This document shows positions 20,285 through 30,125 of a stretch of 64,000 nucleotides of DNA, in pieces. The translations under genes were made by a program, and so were the position numbers. The stretch lies in assembly GCF_026262505.1 (NCBI RefSeq), contig NC_067204.1:14774522-14838521 (forward strand). The letters run 5' to 3'. Source of the DNA: Trichomonas vaginalis G3. Lineage: Eukaryota; Parabasalia; Trichomonadida; Trichomonadidae. Under the pieces are notes generated by a model. The model had not been told where the DNA came from. It worked only from the letters and a program-made list of their open reading frames with translations, and searched no databases. Positions within the stretch are counted from its first letter, which is position 1; every line of letters starts with the position of its first letter.

Positions 20285-20965
20285 ATATCCAAAGATGGAT
20301 ACTGTAATTATAATTATAAATTTCTTATATTGAATATTAATACTACTATTTTAATTTGAATGCCCATAAGAGTTATTTTTGATTTTAGTCGTATTTTGCT
20401 TGATTTGGTAATATTTTGATTTGAATTTCTACAATTTCGGTTCAAATGAATTGCTACAGTAGTTATTTCTTATTGGTATCAAAATATATATGCTTTAAAG
20501 CATTATTTTGGTGAAATTATCAATTAATACAGGATAAAATTGCAGTTAAAAAATCGAAACCTCAGTATCTTCAATATTTTGTTTATTTTATATAGTTTTA
20601 TAATAAACAGATGGTTCATTAACCGAAATCTAATTTCTCGAATTTCGAATGAATTCAAAAGAAAAAATACAGTCTTTCACTATCATAGTTATTCACATAG
20701 CTTCAAATAACATTGGGATTTCATTTTAAGCTATGTAATTATCATAAAATCAACCATATTTACTCAAATTCATTATCTTTAAGGTTGAAATGAGATTGGA
20801 ATCAAAATGACATTTTAGTGTTTATATTTGTAACACAATGATATTGAACGGCTATGCAAAACAAGATTTCACAAATAATTTAAACCTATTCGTACATTTC
20901 GCTGACCATTTCGTTTGGTATAAACCAAAAATAAATATACATCTTCCGGGCACATTCAGAATGGG
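20285..20965. other. AT-rich intergenic stretch
   Basis: I see no gene, repeat or conserved motif between the cyclase stop and the TTAA element that starts at 20970. It is simple AT-rich sequence. Confidence 0.6.
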
Positions 20966-20969
20966 TTAA

Positions 20970-23797
20970 GGGAGGCTTACGACCAGATAAGGTTCTCAAT
21001 TTTTTGTGAAGTTTACAAGAAAAGTGAGATTCGTTAAGCGTTTTTCTCGTTGAATATTCAGTTTTCCCGAATTTTAGTTATTCATAAAGCACCTCTATAT
21101 TATCCCCTATCTACCGATATGATTATTTTTCAAAAAGCTAGCACATTAATGTATAGATCCAAGGTGATGTGATTTTTGCATCCCTGGGATGGACGATACA
21201 CCCAAAGTGTCACCTTTTTGGGATAACATGAATTTTAAATATCATGAGAGTTCTGCAAACCATATGCACAATATCTATTCAGCCTGACTTCTTGTATATA
21301 TGAGTTAGACTTCTTAAATATTGTGCTTGGGGCGATATAAGCATTTCCGAGATTACCATCGTGCTCTATAGTATGCTACTTCTCCCTGGTTCTAGCTCAG
21401 TTCCAAGGATATTGGCGTTCAAGGATTTGGCAAGGTCCTTCCGAAGTCTCTCATTCGATGAGAGATTTCGGAAGAATCTTGCCTTAAAGTACTCCAACTC
21501 TTGTTCTTTTGTTCCTAAATAGTGAGAAAAGTTATTTGACTACTTAAGGTAGAGATTATCCGAGGTCCCTCATTTGATGAGAGGCCTCGGATAATCTCTG
21601 CCTTAAAATTGTACACTTGTAGTCCATGAGAGTGTAAGTATACATTGATAGGACAGCTTTCTTCTGAAGTCTTAGATTTGATAAGAACCTCAGAAGAAAA
21701 CTGTCCTATTTTATAGTAAAAGGAGTTTCAGGAGCTCCAAAGCTCCCTTTCGTAAGGATTAGGAGCTTTGGAGCTCCTGGTTCGTAGATGTGTTTCGCAT
21801 CTTTCATCAGCAAAGGACATTTACCATCTGGGACTCTGTTGATGGAGACTCAGGAGCTCCAAAGCTCCCTTTAGTAAGGATTAGAAGCTTTGAAGCTCCT
21901 GGTTCGTAGACGTGTTTCGCATCTTTCATCAGAAGAGGCCCAAATGGTAAATAGCCTCTGCTGATGAGCTTCAGGAGCTCCAAGGCTCCCTCTCGTAACG
22001 ATTAGGAGCTTTGTAGCTCCTGAAGGTAAGGTAGGATTGCTCTGATCTCTAATCAGTAGATGCCATGCCTCATTATGAACTCTACTGACAAGAGATCAAG
22101 AGCTCCAAGGACTCCCTTTTTAGTTAGTGGCGTTCTCACAATTTAGTAGGATTGCTGATCCTACTAATGAAGTGATCACTTAGTATACGTTTTGAATAAA
22201 TTGAATTTTTTTTAGAATTTAGTATTTTTTATAGACATCACATGTATATTATAAATACATAAATATATTCTTTAATTCAAAAAATTCAATTCGGTTTTGG
22301 GATGGGTATCCCAGCCCCAAGTATTCAATTTTATTCAATTTTTAAAGAATTTTGGGTTGGGATGCCCAGACCAAAACAAGCTTTATATTTTGATGTGTAG
22401 ATACGTATGTGTGCATCATTGTTGTGTTATATATTATGTTTTTAATGAAAAAAAATCTGATTCAAAAAAAATTATCACTAATTAGTTGATAATATAAAGA
22501 AAAAATAGATAAATTGTATGTTTTGAGAGTATTTATCCACATTCACTCATATGAATTTCATTAAATAGTGTCTTTTTACTCCCAAATTTATTTTGAATTA
22601 TTGAAATCAAAGAAAAAAAATCAGAAAAATTTCTCGAAATTTTTATTTTCAAAAAAAATTTGGATTTTATATTGAAAACTGACACTGGGAGGACGATAGG
22701 GCTGGGATTGGAGATACCCCGCTCACTTGGGAAAAATACGGATCTATACATTAATGAAAAAAGATTTTTTTCGAAAAAATTTTAAATTTTCTAGGCATTT
22801 TCGATAACGTTTTTTTATACAAAAGAACCAAAAAAAATTTTTTGAAGAATGATTTGGATAGAATACTTTGCGAAAATTATTTTTATTATAATTTTGGTCG
22901 ATAAATACTGGCGGATTCAATTTTGGCAAACCTCCAAGATTTCATTTTTGGACGATTCCGAATGGTGTCCTTTTTGAATTTTAATTGAAAAAATAGATTT
23001 ACCGATATATGGAGATACTAAAAAACATAGTTTAAAAATTCTATGTCAAATCGTCACCTTTTTCACACTTTTCACAGCAAATTTTTATAAAAATCTAATT
23101 GTAAATTAATGGACAATACATTGTACTAATTTACTTTTTCAAAGCTGTATCAATTTTTTGAGAGAAATTTTCAAGTTAGGAATTTGGATGAAAAGTGAAG
23201 ATATTTCCAAATGTGTTATTATGTAGAGCTATATTTCTCAAATTGAAACATTTTTCTTTTTCATAATTTTAATGTAAAAGAAACACATTTCTACAACTTT
23301 TAACAACATATTCTATTGTACAGTCGCCACGCACATAGGTTAAAAATTATAAAGTCTCCTTAAACAAACGTTAAGATTCGCTTATTCAAGATAATCAAAA
23401 GCGTTATATTCTCAAAATCAAATGAAAACACGACACATATTATAGCATACTAATGGTATTTAGTTTAATACAGATTTCAATAAAATTTTCTCATCATATT
23501 CATCATAATAAAATTAACTTAATCAGTCATGTATGTCTTATGATTCAACATCGCTTATTCATTAGAATACTTTCTGTATGAGTTTTAGTTTTGAAATTAT
23601 AGTATTGAGTTAATTTGAGATTAGAAGTTTAAATTTTTGAAAGAATTAGGAAGTTTGAGCGGTAGGATATGAACCTTTATACTGTACTGAACATTTTTAG
23701 CTTTCATCAATTTTTTTGGTTTTCGGGACCTTGGGACCTTGCGAAGTTGCATTTTTCCTTCAAGGTCCAAAAAGTGACAATTGGTTGTAAGCCTCCC
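20970..23797. mobile_element. 2828-bp TTAA-flanked non-coding element B
   Basis: Flanked by TTAA at 20966-20969 and 23798-23801. The ends are inverted repeats of about 16 bp, GGGAGGCTTACGACCA on the left and the complement GGGAGGCTTACAACCA on the right. It contains no credible open frame. It carries the hairpin array at 21429-22167, and from about 22200 to 23640 otherwise featureless AT-rich sequence. Like transposon A it begins with GGG after TTAA, so both may be moved by the same transposase family. One end coincides with the insertion site of transposon A copy 2. Confidence 0.7.
21429..22167. repeat. Array of ten long hairpins
   Basis: Successive inverted repeats lie at 21429-21483, 21544-21606, 21648-21709, 21729-21779, 21805-21844, 21851-21901, 21927-21966, 21972-22022, 22045-22096 and 22143-22167. 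The first two share a design: outer arm, short internal loop, and a core TCTCAT(TCG)ATGAGA or similar. The outer arms differ between hairpins, yet each pairs with its own partner (CTTCCGAA/TTCGGAAG in one, TTATCCGAGG/CCTCGGATAA in the next). The fourth, sixth and eighth share GGAGCTCCAAAGCTCC arms with a CTTTCGTAAGGATTA-type loop, separated by hairpins with CATCAG/CTGATG arms. A final half copy at 22097 lacks its partner. Confidence 0.85.
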
Positions 23798-23801
23798 TTA
23801 A

Positions 23802-24845
23802 GGGTGCACCCGCATGTACGTTTATTTGAGAGGAGGAGGAGGATTACCCTCTCAATTTTGAAAGCTTCGTTAACTTAATATCTCGATGAATATTGGATTA
23901 AAATTGAATTTGCCCATACCAATATATCTGATACAATATCCTTAAGTTTTACTAAAAAGAATTTTTTAAAATCCCTGCAGATTCGGGGATTTTTAAATTT
24001 TTTGGTTTTTTTCGAAAATTTTTCGGAAAAAAAATATTTTCAGAAGAGCCTTAACGGCTAAGTTTTATGTTTAATGTTGAGTATCAAAAAGAATGGGCAT
24101 CTGATATAGCCATCATATATCCCAGAAGCAAATAAAAATTCTGACTTTTTAAGCATAAAAAATGAAATTTTATTTTTTGCAAAAAACAGGCCACCCGGAT
24201 GTACGTTTATTTGAGAGGAGGAGGATTAAATTTTTGAAAGCACTAAAATTTGTAAATATGCTAGTTATATAATAATATGCATTATTTTAAAAAATAAAAA
24301 TTAAAGCACGTTAAAATCTTTTTTGATGAATTTTTACAAAAGCTACTCAGGATAATGCAAGATATGAGTAGTTAAACATAAATTTCAAATCAGATTTTAC
24401 TTATAATAAATATTTTAAATTTCCGAAAATTAAGTTCAGATCGACTCTATACGTAGTAAATACTAAATAAGGTGCCAAAAACCTATTAAACAGTATCAAA
24501 ACTATCAAGATTGTAATGTTTTTGAAGAAAAATTTATAGAATTATGGACTTCAAACAGATATTATGTAAATAAAAATAATATAATGAATTTATTTATTCG
24601 TATAATAGCAGTAATAAGTCGATTATTCACTTCTACTTCTGAGATTTGAATTTAATTTCGACAGAAAAAGAGATTCAAGAGGAAAATACTAGGGGATACA
24701 AACAGCCACCATGACAGGATTATTATGGAGCCAAGTTGTATTTTTTGATATTTTTAGAGTTTTCCTACCTATTTAGGTACCAAGTTATTGCTTAAAAATT
24801 AAGGTTCTAAATTCTGAAGTTTACATGATCCTCCCGGGCGCACCC
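23802..24845 (-). mobile_element. 1044-bp TTAA-flanked DNA transposon A, copy 2
   Basis: An inverted copy of 16011-17054, the same length and identical wherever I compared them. It is flanked by TTAA at 23798-23801 and 24846-24849. The left TTAA is shared with the right end of element B, so A probably inserted into B's terminal target site (or B ended there). The two matching copies 6.7 kb apart imply recent activity. Confidence 0.85.
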
Positions 24846-24849
24846 TTAA

Positions 24850-25124
24850 TGGAGAAGATCAATTTATGAGCTCGGAAGATGAAAATTCATTGAAAAGTTG
24901 ATTCAATCAATTTTTATTATTATCACATAGTATACATTTTTTAAGCGGAGCAATTTTTCTTAAAAATTTTGCTATAACCGCTAAGCTTCCGAATTGATTA
25001 TTTAATAATGGGCTATAGGCTATCACTTGATGAATTTTTTAACGAAAAGGGAAGCAAAAAATTTATGAACCTAATTTTTGAAAGCATTTTGCAGTTATTT
25101 TTAATAAAAGCGTACTGATTAGGA
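24850..25124. other. Short intergenic region upstream of the Myb gene
   Basis: AT-rich sequence with no gene visible. It is the probable promoter region of the Myb gene at 25125; I do not see a clear TCAYW initiator close to the ATG. Confidence 0.5.
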
Positions 25125-25718
25125 ATGAACCCAATACAACTCCTTCCTGCGGTACGGCCTATCATTTCAACTTCTTTATCCAAGAACGGAAAGCAGAGCA
25201 AATGCAAATTCACTCGAGAAGATGATCTGAAGCTTATATCGTTAGTAATGAGCCGCCCTGAAAGAGATTGGGTCTGGATTTCTCAACAGATGGCTAACAG
25301 AAACCCTCGCCAATGTAGAGAAAGGTGGTATAATTATCTGGATCCTTCATTACAAAAAGGTGGATGGACCCCAGAGGAAGACCAATTGCTTATAGAGAAA
25401 AAGAAAGAAATGGGCCCACATTGGAACGCTATTGCAAGATTTTTCGCAGGTAGATCAGGTAACTCGGTTCGAAATCGGTGGCTATTGATTATGCGACACG
25501 AAGAAAAGAATAATACTGATGCGCCAGAACCAGTCGAAGTTAAAATCCCGCCGATTATACCTGCTGGGATCGAAATTGAAGCTGAGACGCCGCATCCTCA
25601 GGCAAATATAACATTAGATGAAAAGCTCGACTCTATTCTCGTCCCTCGAGAAGATGTCAATATGTTCAGTACATCTGTCGATGACTTTGATTTCTTATTG
25701 AATTTTGAACTTCATTAG
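25125..25718 (+). CDS. Two-repeat (R2R3-type) Myb DNA-binding protein
   Basis: A complete 197-residue nuclear transcription-factor-like protein. The first Myb repeat spans about residues 27-75 (FTREDDLKLISLVMSRPERDWVWISQQMANRNPRQCRERWYNYLDP) and the second about 80-125 (GGWTPEEDQLLIEKKKEMGPHWNAIARFFAGRSGNSVRNRWLLIM). The spaced tryptophans and the recognition-helix NSVRNRW are typical. The acidic C-terminal tail (about 130-197) could be an activation or interaction region. Short proteins of this layout are abundant in trichomonads, where Myb factors bind initiator or MRE elements. Which promoter this one binds cannot be told. Confidence 0.93.
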   Translation: MNPIQLLPAVRPIISTSLSKNGKQSKCKFTREDDLKLISLVMSRPERDWVWISQQMANRNPRQCRERWYNYLDPSLQKGGWTPEEDQLLIEKKKEMGPHWNAIARFFAGRSGNSVRNRWLLIMRHEEKNNTDAPEPVEVKIPPIIPAGIEIEAETPHPQANITLDEKLDSILVPREDVNMFSTSVDDFDFLLNFELH

Positions 25719-26212
25719 TAATTTTTTTTTGTTTTTATTCATCTCTAGTTTATTAAAATCCGCTATTTTCTGATAGAGTTGTTAGAGTGTAGATAGACGG
25801 CTTCACACTTCTTGTGCGATTATTTAATAAATGTTTCAACACATTTAAATCAATTTCTTGGGTGATCTCACCCATTTTTCACATCTTTTTCCTTTGCAAA
25901 CAAATGATGCTAGGTTTTGGGTTCAATAAACTCGATTTGCTTTAATTTCATATGTATTGTTTCGGAATTGAGGCATATAGGTTTTACATATACAAATATA
26001 TATATATTTTAAGTAATTTTTATGATCTGTAACAGTTGGAGCATTGATTTCGAACTTCGATTTCATTTCGAATTTATCGTTTTTATTTTCTTCAAAAACT
26101 GGTATAAATAGCTTTGCTTCATGTCGTAAATCCTGATGTAGCAAACCATTAATTAAAAACGAAACTGTAAATTAAAAATAAAATAATAAACATATTTATA
26201 ATCAAAAATATA
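25719..26212. other. Intergenic, convergent 3' ends
   Basis: This lies between the 3' ends of the Myb gene and the minus-strand Mad3/Bub1-like gene. It is AT-rich. I see no gene. Confidence 0.6.
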
Positions 26213-28480
26213 TTAAGCTTTCATATTAATAATTAATCTAGTAAACAACGATTTCACAGATTGGCAGTTCTGAGTATCGCACAAGTAATTTCTAATTTGA
26301 TCAGCCAATCCATTAAGAGGAGTGTCGCTAAGCAGTATTTGGAATGAATTATTCCAGAGGTCTGCTGGCCACCTCTTAGGAACAGGGTGTTCTAATCCAG
26401 ACATTGGTTTTCCATAAGCTATTTCGTATAAAATACTACAAACAAACGTTCTATCTTTCATTACACCATTATCATCTGCAGGTCTAAGTTTGTCAACTTC
26501 TGCAAGGCAAAATCCTGTGTTCTGCCAATCTTCTCCATCGTCAAATTGATGTAATTCGACTGAAGGAGCGCGAACAAGGAAAGACTTCGTTGTTAGGTTT
26601 CCATGTGAAAGACTCTGCTCATTTAGAGTACTAATAATGCGAACAAGCTGCAAAATGACAAAGAATGCGATTTGATGCTTCGAAAACTTCAATTCTGAAA
26701 GTTTTGAAAGGAATAGAGCTAAATCCCCATCATTCAAATAATTTGTGACAAAAATTCCATCATAAATTTTGATAGGCATCAAGAATAATGAGTTAAATGA
26801 TGGTTCGAAGTCAGCAATAACTGTAAAGTTTGTTGGAAGTGGTTTAACAACAAATGAATTGCCATCTGCATCTTGATAGAGTGAAGAATTAGCTCCCATT
26901 GATTTAATTTTAGTTAATCCATAACGTTCAGCACTTGGCTTTTCTATCTTTGTCGTTGGAGTTCCTTTTCTAGGTTGTACTCCAAATGATGAGTCGTCAT
27001 CGAACCTCATTTGAACATGTTGAGAAACTTCTTCATTTGAAGATGGCAATGGATTTCTCTTCTTCATGATTGAACGTGGCTGTATTGTGTTGTCGAATGG
27101 CCTTGGAGCATCGAAGGTTGGCTCATCCTCAACCCTTGGAGACTGTCTGAAAGATGAATTTTCTTTTTTAGGTTTGATCGGCCTTGAGAATGTTTCTGGA
27201 TCTTCATCATCGATTTCTTGGGTTCTTTTGAGTATAGAAACTTTCTTTTCTGGTGGTGGCAAAGGTTCATCATCAGAATCATCTGGAAATCTGAAAGCTG
27301 GCTTACGTGCGCTATCCTGATTCTTTTGTCTCTTTGGAAGTGATAGTATAGATGTGTTTGTAGTATTTATATCTCTGCTTCCAAACCTTGATTTAATTTG
27401 TTTTGGCTGATCTTCAGTTGTATCTTCAAATCTACTGAGAATTGAACGACGCTGTTGCAAAAGACCAACACCGCGACTCTCTGTTTTCTTAGAGAATTTG
27501 GAAACAATTGGAATTCTTTCTTCCGTTTCATCGTCGTTGCCAATTGTGAATCTAGAAGTAATGGGTTTATGTTCTTCCTCGTCATCATCGAAATTCCTTT
27601 TGATTGGTTTACTTTCGAAGAATGATTCTCTTGGTTGAACTTCTGTTGCGCCATCATCATAATCATTATCACTGCGTCTTGTAACAGATGGCTGTGGGCT
27701 TGGTTGAAGTGGACTGATTTGCTTTGGAATCGATATCTCATTTTCAGGTTCATCATTAAAGAACATCATTGGAGAAGGCTTATTGAGTGATGATCTAATA
27801 TCCTTTCTAGAACCAAGAATTGACCTTCCAGGTTCCAACGATGGTGTAATAGTAGAAATTGAGTTTAATTTTGAACCAGGAAGAATTAATGAAGATGTTT
27901 GCTTGGCAGGAGTATAATCAACTATCTTAAATATATCAATATCTGGAGGTGCTGGTGATTCATTTTCTTCAAAAGTACACACAATTCCATTTTTGTTGAA
28001 TTCGTATTTTTTAGCATTTAATGAACCTAAACTGACATATTTCTTTGATGTTAAAAGATTTTTCAGTCTTGTTTTGAAATTTTCGTAGCATTTTTCGAAA
28101 AATTCGTTTCTTTCATTTTCAGATTGATAAGTTTCGAATATATGGATTGACGTAATATATTTAGAATTTCTTTCGTAAGCTAGAGCTGCGCTAGCCATCC
28201 ACAAAGGATGATATAATCCGATACCTTGAGCAAGATATTCCTGAATTAAAGAAATTTGTTCTTTATCGTCAAATTCTGAGATATATGCAAGTAATTCGAC
28301 AACTACATTCCTGTCATTACCCTTTTCTAATCTTAATGCTTCTGCTGCTAAATGGTTGTGTAATTGAGACCATTCTTCTGTTTTATTTCTTCTATCAGGG
28401 AATACCAGAGATACCTCATTAAATATAGGAGTTAGTTCTTCTGATGTAATGAAGTTACGCTGTCTGGTAAAAGCATACAT
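26213..28480 (-). CDS. Mad3/Bub1-like spindle-checkpoint protein with kinase-like C-terminus
   Basis: A 755-residue protein. Residues about 20-150 look like the TPR-type Mad3/Bub1 homology region (HNHLAAEALRLEK..., HPLWMASAALAYERNSKYITSIHIFETYQ). A long disordered, basic/acidic middle follows (about 200-500), with recurring SR(K)F/SILSR phrases and a KEN motif (KPKKENSSF). The C-terminal 240 residues resemble a protein kinase fold; the catalytic-loop position reads HGNLTTKSFLV, so the usual HxD aspartate is absent and no clear DFG is seen. That suggests a pseudokinase, as in BUBR1. The family is known to bind Cdc20 and kinetochores and delay anaphase. Identification rests on architecture and short motifs, so it is moderately sure. 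Confidence 0.6.
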   Translation of the reverse strand: MYAFTRQRNFITSEELTPIFNEVSLVFPDRRNKTEEWSQLHNHLAAEALRLEKGNDRNVVVELLAYISEFDDKEQISLIQEYLAQGIGLYHPLWMASAALAYERNSKYITSIHIFETYQSENERNEFFEKCYENFKTRLKNLLTSKKYVSLGSLNAKKYEFNKNGIVCTFEENESPAPPDIDIFKIVDYTPAKQTSSLILPGSKLNSISTITPSLEPGRSILGSRKDIRSSLNKPSPMMFFNDEPENEISIPKQISPLQPSPQPSVTRRSDNDYDDGATEVQPRESFFESKPIKRNFDDDEEEHKPITSRFTIGNDDETEERIPIVSKFSKKTESRGVGLLQQRRSILSRFEDTTEDQPKQIKSRFGSRDINTTNTSILSLPKRQKNQDSARKPAFRFPDDSDDEPLPPPEKKVSILKRTQEIDDEDPETFSRPIKPKKENSSFRQSPRVEDEPTFDAPRPFDNTIQPRSIMKKRNPLPSSNEEVSQHVQMRFDDDSSFGVQPRKGTPTTKIEKPSAERYGLTKIKSMGANSSLYQDADGNSFVVKPLPTNFTVIADFEPSFNSLFLMPIKIYDGIFVTNYLNDGDLALFLSKLSELKFSKHQIAFFVILQLVRIISTLNEQSLSHGNLTTKSFLVRAPSVELHQFDDGEDWQNTGFCLAEVDKLRPADDNGVMKDRTFVCSILYEIAYGKPMSGLEHPVPKRWPADLWNNSFQILLSDTPLNGLADQIRNYLCDTQNCQSVKSLFTRLIINMKA

Positions 28481-28720
28481 TCAGGAGACCGTTTATTAAT
28501 TTTTCACACAGAAAATGACATTTTTATTTTCAAGCATCAATTTGGTTAGATATTTTGAACTATAATTGCATGCACATCAACTTTTCTCCATAATCACAGC
28601 CTTTTTGGGTTAGATTTTTCTTTGATAATTTTAATTCATAATCTTTCATCGTAATTTGTCTAATAATCAATTCATTTGATCTATTTAATTCTGGCAATTA
28701 CGAAAATGGCTCTTTAAGTG
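28481..28720. promoter_or_regulatory. Divergent promoter region
   Basis: About 250 bp separate the divergent starts of the Mad3/Bub1-like gene (28480) and the cyclin-like gene (28733). It must hold both promoters. It contains the phrase TTTTTGGGTTAGATTTTTC and otherwise AT-rich sequence. Confidence 0.4.
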
Positions 28721-28726
28721 TCATTA
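28721..28726 (+). promoter_or_regulatory. Trichomonad initiator (TCATTA)
   Basis: TCATTA fits TCA+1Y(T/A), the trichomonad Inr. It lies 12 bp upstream of the ATG at 28733, the usual distance for the short 5' leaders of these parasites. Confidence 0.65.
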
Positions 28727-28732
28727 TTTTTT

Positions 28733-29455
28733 ATGAACCAATATGCAATTCCTCAGCCTGACTTTCGTAAAGATCCAACAGTTACTGGATCTCATGAAGA
28801 ATATTGGGTTGTATATCCCAAATCTCAGTGGAATAACCAATGGAACTATAGTTCAAAAGATTTAGAAAAACAGATCTTGGATGCTGTTCAAAAAATTCGC
28901 AGAATAGGAGTTAGATATAATATGCCACCACGTCTTATTCATTATACGCAATTATTAATATGGAGATTCTATGCAAAAGAACAAATTGATACACATCCTC
29001 TAGGAATTTACATATTACAAGCTTTTGAATGTGCAGCACGGTTTGTAGAATGCGAAATACATAATTACATTCAGAGCATACAAGCAGATCCTGATTTTCC
29101 CAAATCAAGTAGTCTTTCAACCAATACACCTGAGTTATTGCTCCATTTTCAATTTGTTACATCATTAGAATATACAGTAAGGATCCATCATCCATCAGAA
29201 TACATTCCAATGTATCTTAAACCACAACAATACGGATTGGATCCAGATATTGTTAACCTTGCCGAGAAAATAGTTTCAGACTCTTTCTTAACTCCTTGCT
29301 GCTTAGTTCATAGACCAGCAGCAATTGCGGAAGGCGCCGTAATCATGGCTGCAACAATTCTCGATAGACAAAACTCAATATGCGTCAGATCTGCCAAAGC
29401 TCTCTCTTTTATATCTGATATGAAGTTTTATTACGATCATTCTCAAAAATTGTAA
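28733..29455 (+). CDS. Cyclin-like protein (transcription-cyclin type)
   Basis: A 240-residue protein made mostly of cyclin-box-type helices. Residues about 55-115 (IGVRYNMPPRLIHYTQLLIWRFYAKEQIDTHPLGIYILQAFECAARFVECE) resemble the first cyclin box, and about 165-235 (GLDPDIVNLAEKIVSDSFLTPCCLVHRPAAIAEGAVIMAATIL) the second. The pattern is closest to cyclins C, H, K, L and T, which pair with CDKs acting on RNA polymerase II or Mediator. I chose the ATG at 28733 because it follows an Inr closely. The element-2 insertion begins about 100 bp past its stop, probably leaving the gene intact. Confidence 0.7.
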   Translation: MNQYAIPQPDFRKDPTVTGSHEEYWVVYPKSQWNNQWNYSSKDLEKQILDAVQKIRRIGVRYNMPPRLIHYTQLLIWRFYAKEQIDTHPLGIYILQAFECAARFVECEIHNYIQSIQADPDFPKSSSLSTNTPELLLHFQFVTSLEYTVRIHHPSEYIPMYLKPQQYGLDPDIVNLAEKIVSDSFLTPCCLVHRPAAIAEGAVIMAATILDRQNSICVRSAKALSFISDMKFYYDHSQKL

Positions 29456-29550
29456 TTATATTTTTTAAAAAATGTTTGTATACTACTAACCCATATGAAT
29501 TTCGCATACTTATCTATTTTTACTTTGAGTGATGAATATACAAATATATT

Positions 29551-29556
29551 GATTTT
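29551..29556. repeat. Target-site duplication of element 2 (left)
   Basis: GATTTT directly abuts the left terminus; the same six bases follow the right terminus at 50738-50743. Six-base duplications are typical of Maverick integration. Confidence 0.9.
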
Positions 29557-29866
29557 AGTAGTAGGGTATGATGGGTTATGTGACTTTTTTTGTAAACGTA
29601 AGAATTCATACAATATTGAACGATTTTGTATCATTATTTTTAACATTAATTTTAAACATAATTTATTTTTTATTCTTACATAAATGACCCAACAAGTAAA
29701 ACCAGATAAAATGAATTATCGAATTTTAGAGGATGGTGTTCCTGTTTATATTCAAAGATTTAAAGGGAAGCAATATTATAGAATTCTTAATCCTGAATAC
29801 ATAAAACATTTATTTAAAAAGGAAGACTGTGAATTATTAAACGTTAATGAATATGAAACCAATAAA
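29557..29866 (+). repeat. Left terminal inverted repeat of element 2
   Basis: 310 bp beginning AGTAGTAGGGTATGATGGG, matching the complement of 50428-50737 at every position I compared. The inner 180 bp are the first 61 codons of the gene at 29684, so the repeat also carries that gene's promoter. Confidence 0.95.
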
Positions 29867-30064
29867 TCAAAATTGAAATATAAATATATTGGAAGTGATG
29901 AAAGATGCAAAGATAAAGATAAAGATTATACAGTTTCATATAATGAATGGAAAACCAATAAGATAAGAAAACATTTAGGAGATTATGGGAAATGTTCTGA
30001 ATTCTTCAAATCTAGTATATACGAGAGAGGAAAAGAAATTAGAAATAATTATTTTCATGAGTAA
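29684..30064 (+). CDS. 126-aa element protein, 5' half inside the terminal repeat
   Basis: A small polar protein (MTQQVKPDKMNYRILEDGVPVYIQRFKGKQ...) that I do not recognise. The first 61 residues are encoded in the left terminal repeat, the rest in unique DNA. The C-terminal part is lysine-rich. The promoter is T-rich followed by ACATAAATG. A copy of the first half is at the other end of the element (50419-50610), where it runs into different DNA and stops after 63 residues. Confidence 0.6.
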   Translation: MTQQVKPDKMNYRILEDGVPVYIQRFKGKQYYRILNPEYIKHLFKKEDCELLNVNEYETNKSKLKYKYIGSDERCKDKDKDYTVSYNEWKTNKIRKHLGDYGKCSEFFKSSIYERGKEIRNNYFHE

Positions 30065-30125
30065 AAAATAAACTTTTAAAATTCATGTCTTACATTTATG
30101 AAAATTTATTTTTATTTTATAATAA

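Noticed and set aside
22200-23640. Possible genes in element B
   Set aside because: Only AT-rich frames of 60-72 codons without motifs.
29443-29683. Small frames around the left end of element 2
   Set aside because: They run across the insertion junction and have no leader; chance frames.
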